Source: Planctomycetota bacterium (lineage in GTDB: Bacteria; Planctomycetota; UBA1135). From it: a DNA stretch of 17,171 nucleotides. The position numbers and the translations under genes are program-made. The DNA is taken from assembly GCA_027623585.1 (NCBI GenBank), contig JAQBVK010000011.1, positions 1 through 17,171 of the forward strand. The letters run 5' to 3'. Shown one piece after another: positions 15,147 to 17,171 of the stretch. The notes under the pieces are model-generated. The model had not been told where the DNA came from and made no database searches. It worked only from the letters and a program-made list of their open reading frames with translations. How positions within the stretch are numbered: position 1 is the stretch's first letter; each line of letters begins with the position of its first letter.

Positions 15147-15962
15147 ATGAGTGAACAGCGCGGTTTCATCATCCCGATCGGGGGCGCGGAAGAAAAACTC
15201 CGCGACCAGGCGATCTTGCGTCGCTTCGCGAAGGTCGCGGGCGGCAAGCACGCGCGCATCGCGGTGATTCCCACCGCGTCCTCGCTGCGCGAAACCGGCC
15301 GCAACTACGCGCGCATCTTCGAGGGCGACCTCGGCGTGCGCGAGGTCCAGGTGCTCGCGTACGAGGCGCGCGCCGACGCCGCCAATGATGAGTGGTTCAG
15401 TTTTCTCGGCAAAGCCAGCGCCGTATTCTTTACCGGCGGCAACCAATTGCGCCTGGCCACCACCATCGGCGGCACCCGCGTCACCGATTTGATTCGCGAC
15501 CGTAATCGCGACGACGAGTTGCACGTCGCCGGCACCAGCGCTGGCGCCTCATTCTTGTCCGAGCACATGATCGCCTACGGCGAAGACGGCGGCGTCCCGC
15601 GCGCCGACAAGGTGCAACTCGCGCCGGGCATGGGTTTGACCCAACTCGCGATCATCGATCAGCACTTCGTGCAACGCGATCGCTTGAGCCGTCTCTTGAG
15701 CGCAATCTCCTACAACCCGCGCCTGATCGGCATCGGCCTCGACGAGGACACCGCGGCCTTCCTCGATCCGAACGACTGCATCGAAGTCGTCGGCAGCGGC
15801 GCGATCACGGTGGTGGACCCCTCCGAGTTGGAGGCCAGCACCATGGATTCCGCCCACCGCGCGGCGCCGGTAACTGTGACCAACATCCGGCTCCACGTGC
15901 TCACCGAAGGCGCCACCTTCGACGTGCGCACCCGCAAGGCCATTCCGCCGCCCAGGCGGTAG
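15147..15962 (+). CDS. cphB: Cyanophycinase
   Basis: The 271-residue protein is a serine-type exopeptidase of the S51-like class-I glutamine-amidotransferase fold. It cleaves cyanophycin to beta-Asp-Arg dipeptides in the cytoplasm. The nucleophile elbow GTSAGA gives Ser131. FFTGGNQLRL (94-103), DQHFVQRDRLSRLL (171-184) and GIGLDEDTA (195-203) match the substrate-pocket segments of the family: Gln100, Asp171-Gln172-His173, Arg177 and Arg180. Length is that of intracellular CphB, with no signal peptide. The gene starts 27 nt after kgd, with a poor Shine-Dalgarno sequence, and ends 1 nt before the copper ATPase, so the three may be one transcript. No cyanophycin synthetase is in the window. Related peptidase S51 members with other substrates cannot be excluded, but the motif match is good. 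Confidence 0.92.
   Translation: MSEQRGFIIPIGGAEEKLRDQAILRRFAKVAGGKHARIAVIPTASSLRETGRNYARIFEGDLGVREVQVLAYEARADAANDEWFSFLGKASAVFFTGGNQLRLATTIGGTRVTDLIRDRNRDDELHVAGTSAGASFLSEHMIAYGEDGGVPRADKVQLAPGMGLTQLAIIDQHFVQRDRLSRLLSAISYNPRLIGIGLDEDTAAFLDPNDCIEVVGSGAITVVDPSELEASTMDSAHRAAPVTVTNIRLHVLTEGATFDVRTRKAIPPPRR
15954..15959 (+). promoter_or_regulatory. Ribosome-binding site supporting the GTG start of the copper ATPase
   Basis: AGGCGG lies 4 nt before the GTG at 15964 and inside the last codons of cphB. It favours GTG 15964, which keeps the whole metal-binding ribbon, over the internal ATG at 16003. Confidence 0.35.
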
Positions 15963-15963
15963 A

Positions 15964-17171
15964 GTGACCGGCATCGGCGACGGCACGCGCCACACCTGTC
16001 CCATGCACCCTGAACTGGTGCAAGACGGGCCCGGCTCATGTCCGAAGTGCGGTATGGCGTTGGAGCCAGTGGCGGCGAGCGTTGAGGAAGGAATTGATCC
16101 TGAACTCGCGAGCATGCAGCGCCGCTTCTTGGCGAGTAGCGTCCTTGCCTTACCGCTGCTAGTCCTGGCCATGGCTGGCATCGGACCGGGTTGGCTGCAG
16201 CTCGTGATCTCCACGCCGGTAGTGCTCTGGGGTGGCTGGCCCTTCTTCGCGCGCGGTTGGGCCTCGGTGATGAGCCGCAGCTTGAACATGTTCACGCTGA
16301 TCGCGATCGGCACTGGCACGGCTTTTGTCTACAGCGTCTTCGCGATGCTTTGGCCTGAACGCATTCCCGTCGAGATGCGCGGACACTATTACTTCGAAGC
16401 GTCGGCAGTGATCATCGCGCTGGTGCTGCTCGGTCAAGTGATGGAGTTGCGCGCGCGCGGCGCCACGCGTTCAGCGGTGCGCGCCTTGCTCGCGCTAGCA
16501 CCGAAGACGGCGCGTCGCATCACTGAACACGGAGAGGTGGACGTGCCGGTGGAACACGTCCGCGTCGGCGATCGATTGCGCGTGCGGCCGAGCGAACGCG
16601 TGCCGCTCGACGGCGAAGTGATGGACGGCGCGAGCGCGGTGGACGAGTCGGCGATGACCGGCGAGTCACTCCCGGTCGAGAAGCGTCCAGGCGATCGCCT
16701 CACCGGCGGCACCTTGAACGGCAGTGGCAGTCTAGTGATGCGCGTCGAGCAGGTCGGCGGCGACACTCTGCTGTCCCGCATCGTCCACATGGTGGGGGAA
16801 GCGCAGCGCAGCCGCGCTCCGATCCAAAAATTGGTGGACCGCGTGTCGGCGATCTTCGTGCCGGTGGTGATTCTGATCGCGATCGCCACCTTCGCAACCT
16901 GGATCGCGCTCGGACATCCGGCGATGGCGCTGACCAGCGCGGTCGCGGTTCTGATCATCGCTTGCCCCTGCGCGCTCGGTCTCGCCACGCCGATGTCGGT
17001 AATGGTCGGCACCGGCCGCGGCGCGCGCGCGGGCATCTTGCTGAAGGATGCGGAAGCGCTGGATCATCTCGAAATGGTGGACGTGCTCGTCGTAGACAAG
17101 ACTGGAACGCTGACCGAGGGCAAGCCGGCGCTCACCCAGGTGAGCGCGGCTCCTGGTTTCGATGAGTCGGA
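15964..17171 (+). CDS. Copper-type P1B ATPase with N-terminal heavy-metal-binding ribbon (partial, 3' end outside window)
   Basis: The reading frame is open from the GTG at 15964 to the window edge (402 complete codons). Residues 10-33 are the small heavy-metal-binding ribbon: HTCPMHPE, then PGSCPKCGM (Cys12, Cys26, Cys29). Four hydrophobic helices follow (from about 59), then the actuator domain with SAMTGESLPVEK. Next comes the ion-path helix IIACPCALGLATP, whose Cys334-Pro-Cys336 is the Cu(+)-transport signature. The phosphorylation motif DKTGTLTEGKP has Asp378. The nucleotide-binding domain lies beyond the window. It should export Cu(+) (or Ag(+)) from the cytoplasm. No classical GMTCxxC domain precedes the ribbon. 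It begins 1 nt after cphB. Confidence 0.95.
   Translation, partial: MTGIGDGTRHTCPMHPELVQDGPGSCPKCGMALEPVAASVEEGIDPELASMQRRFLASSVLALPLLVLAMAGIGPGWLQLVISTPVVLWGGWPFFARGWASVMSRSLNMFTLIAIGTGTAFVYSVFAMLWPERIPVEMRGHYYFEASAVIIALVLLGQVMELRARGATRSAVRALLALAPKTARRITEHGEVDVPVEHVRVGDRLRVRPSERVPLDGEVMDGASAVDESAMTGESLPVEKRPGDRLTGGTLNGSGSLVMRVEQVGGDTLLSRIVHMVGEAQRSRAPIQKLVDRVSAIFVPVVILIAIATFATWIALGHPAMALTSAVAVLIIACPCALGLATPMSVMVGTGRGARAGILLKDAEALDHLEMVDVLVVDKTGTLTEGKPALTQVSAAPGFDES

Overview
The window is GC-rich bacterial chromosomal DNA with genes packed on both strands. I see no tRNA, rRNA, IS element, phage gene or CRISPR array. The gene set points to an environmental Gram-negative lineage: several large secreted or lipid-anchored TPR and beta-sandwich proteins, a Kgd/OdhA-type fused 2-oxoglutarate enzyme, cyanophycinase and a Cu-type P1B ATPase. 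A planctomycete or a relative is my best guess, with low confidence. There is no phylogenetic marker to test it.

Left part (1-2240): the tail of a membrane protein ends at 63 and is followed by a strong bidirectional hairpin terminator (81-108). On the minus strand thiE overlaps by 7 nt a secreted thioredoxin-fold protein (1145-129). That protein has an in-frame TGA exactly where the first catalytic cysteine of its CxxC motif should be (TGA-Gly-Thr-Cys). The fold continues normally after the TGA, and hairpins compatible with a bacterial SECIS element follow it. This is the strongest candidate for something undescribed: a periplasmic redoxin selenoprotein with a helical C-terminal extension. 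A small zinc-ribbon gene with its own terminator lies upstream of thiE.

Middle part (2238-8179): queG (epoxyqueuosine reductase, with three long C/G runs) is divergent from an exported TPR-type ORF. That ORF ends at 4404, where it shares overlapping stop codons with an oppositely oriented, apparently truncated carboxypeptidase-regulatory-like gene (5369-4401). The second gene is a paralogue of the complete 721-residue protein at 8179-6014. An SDR gene (6011-5370) lies between the two paralogues, and all three are closely spaced on the minus strand. Position 4401-4404 looks like an old rearrangement junction.

Right part (8210-17171): an M14-type metallopeptidase lipoprotein (+) converges on a TPR lipoprotein (-). 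The latter is divergent from a 1188-residue 2-oxoglutarate decarboxylase/dehydrogenase with E2-like and E1 domains in one chain. Cyanophycinase and a copper-type P1B ATPase follow on the same strand, the last two only 1 nt apart. The ATPase runs off the window. ThiE makes the precursor of thiamine diphosphate, the cofactor of the Kgd-type enzyme, but the two genes are far apart, so that link is metabolic only.
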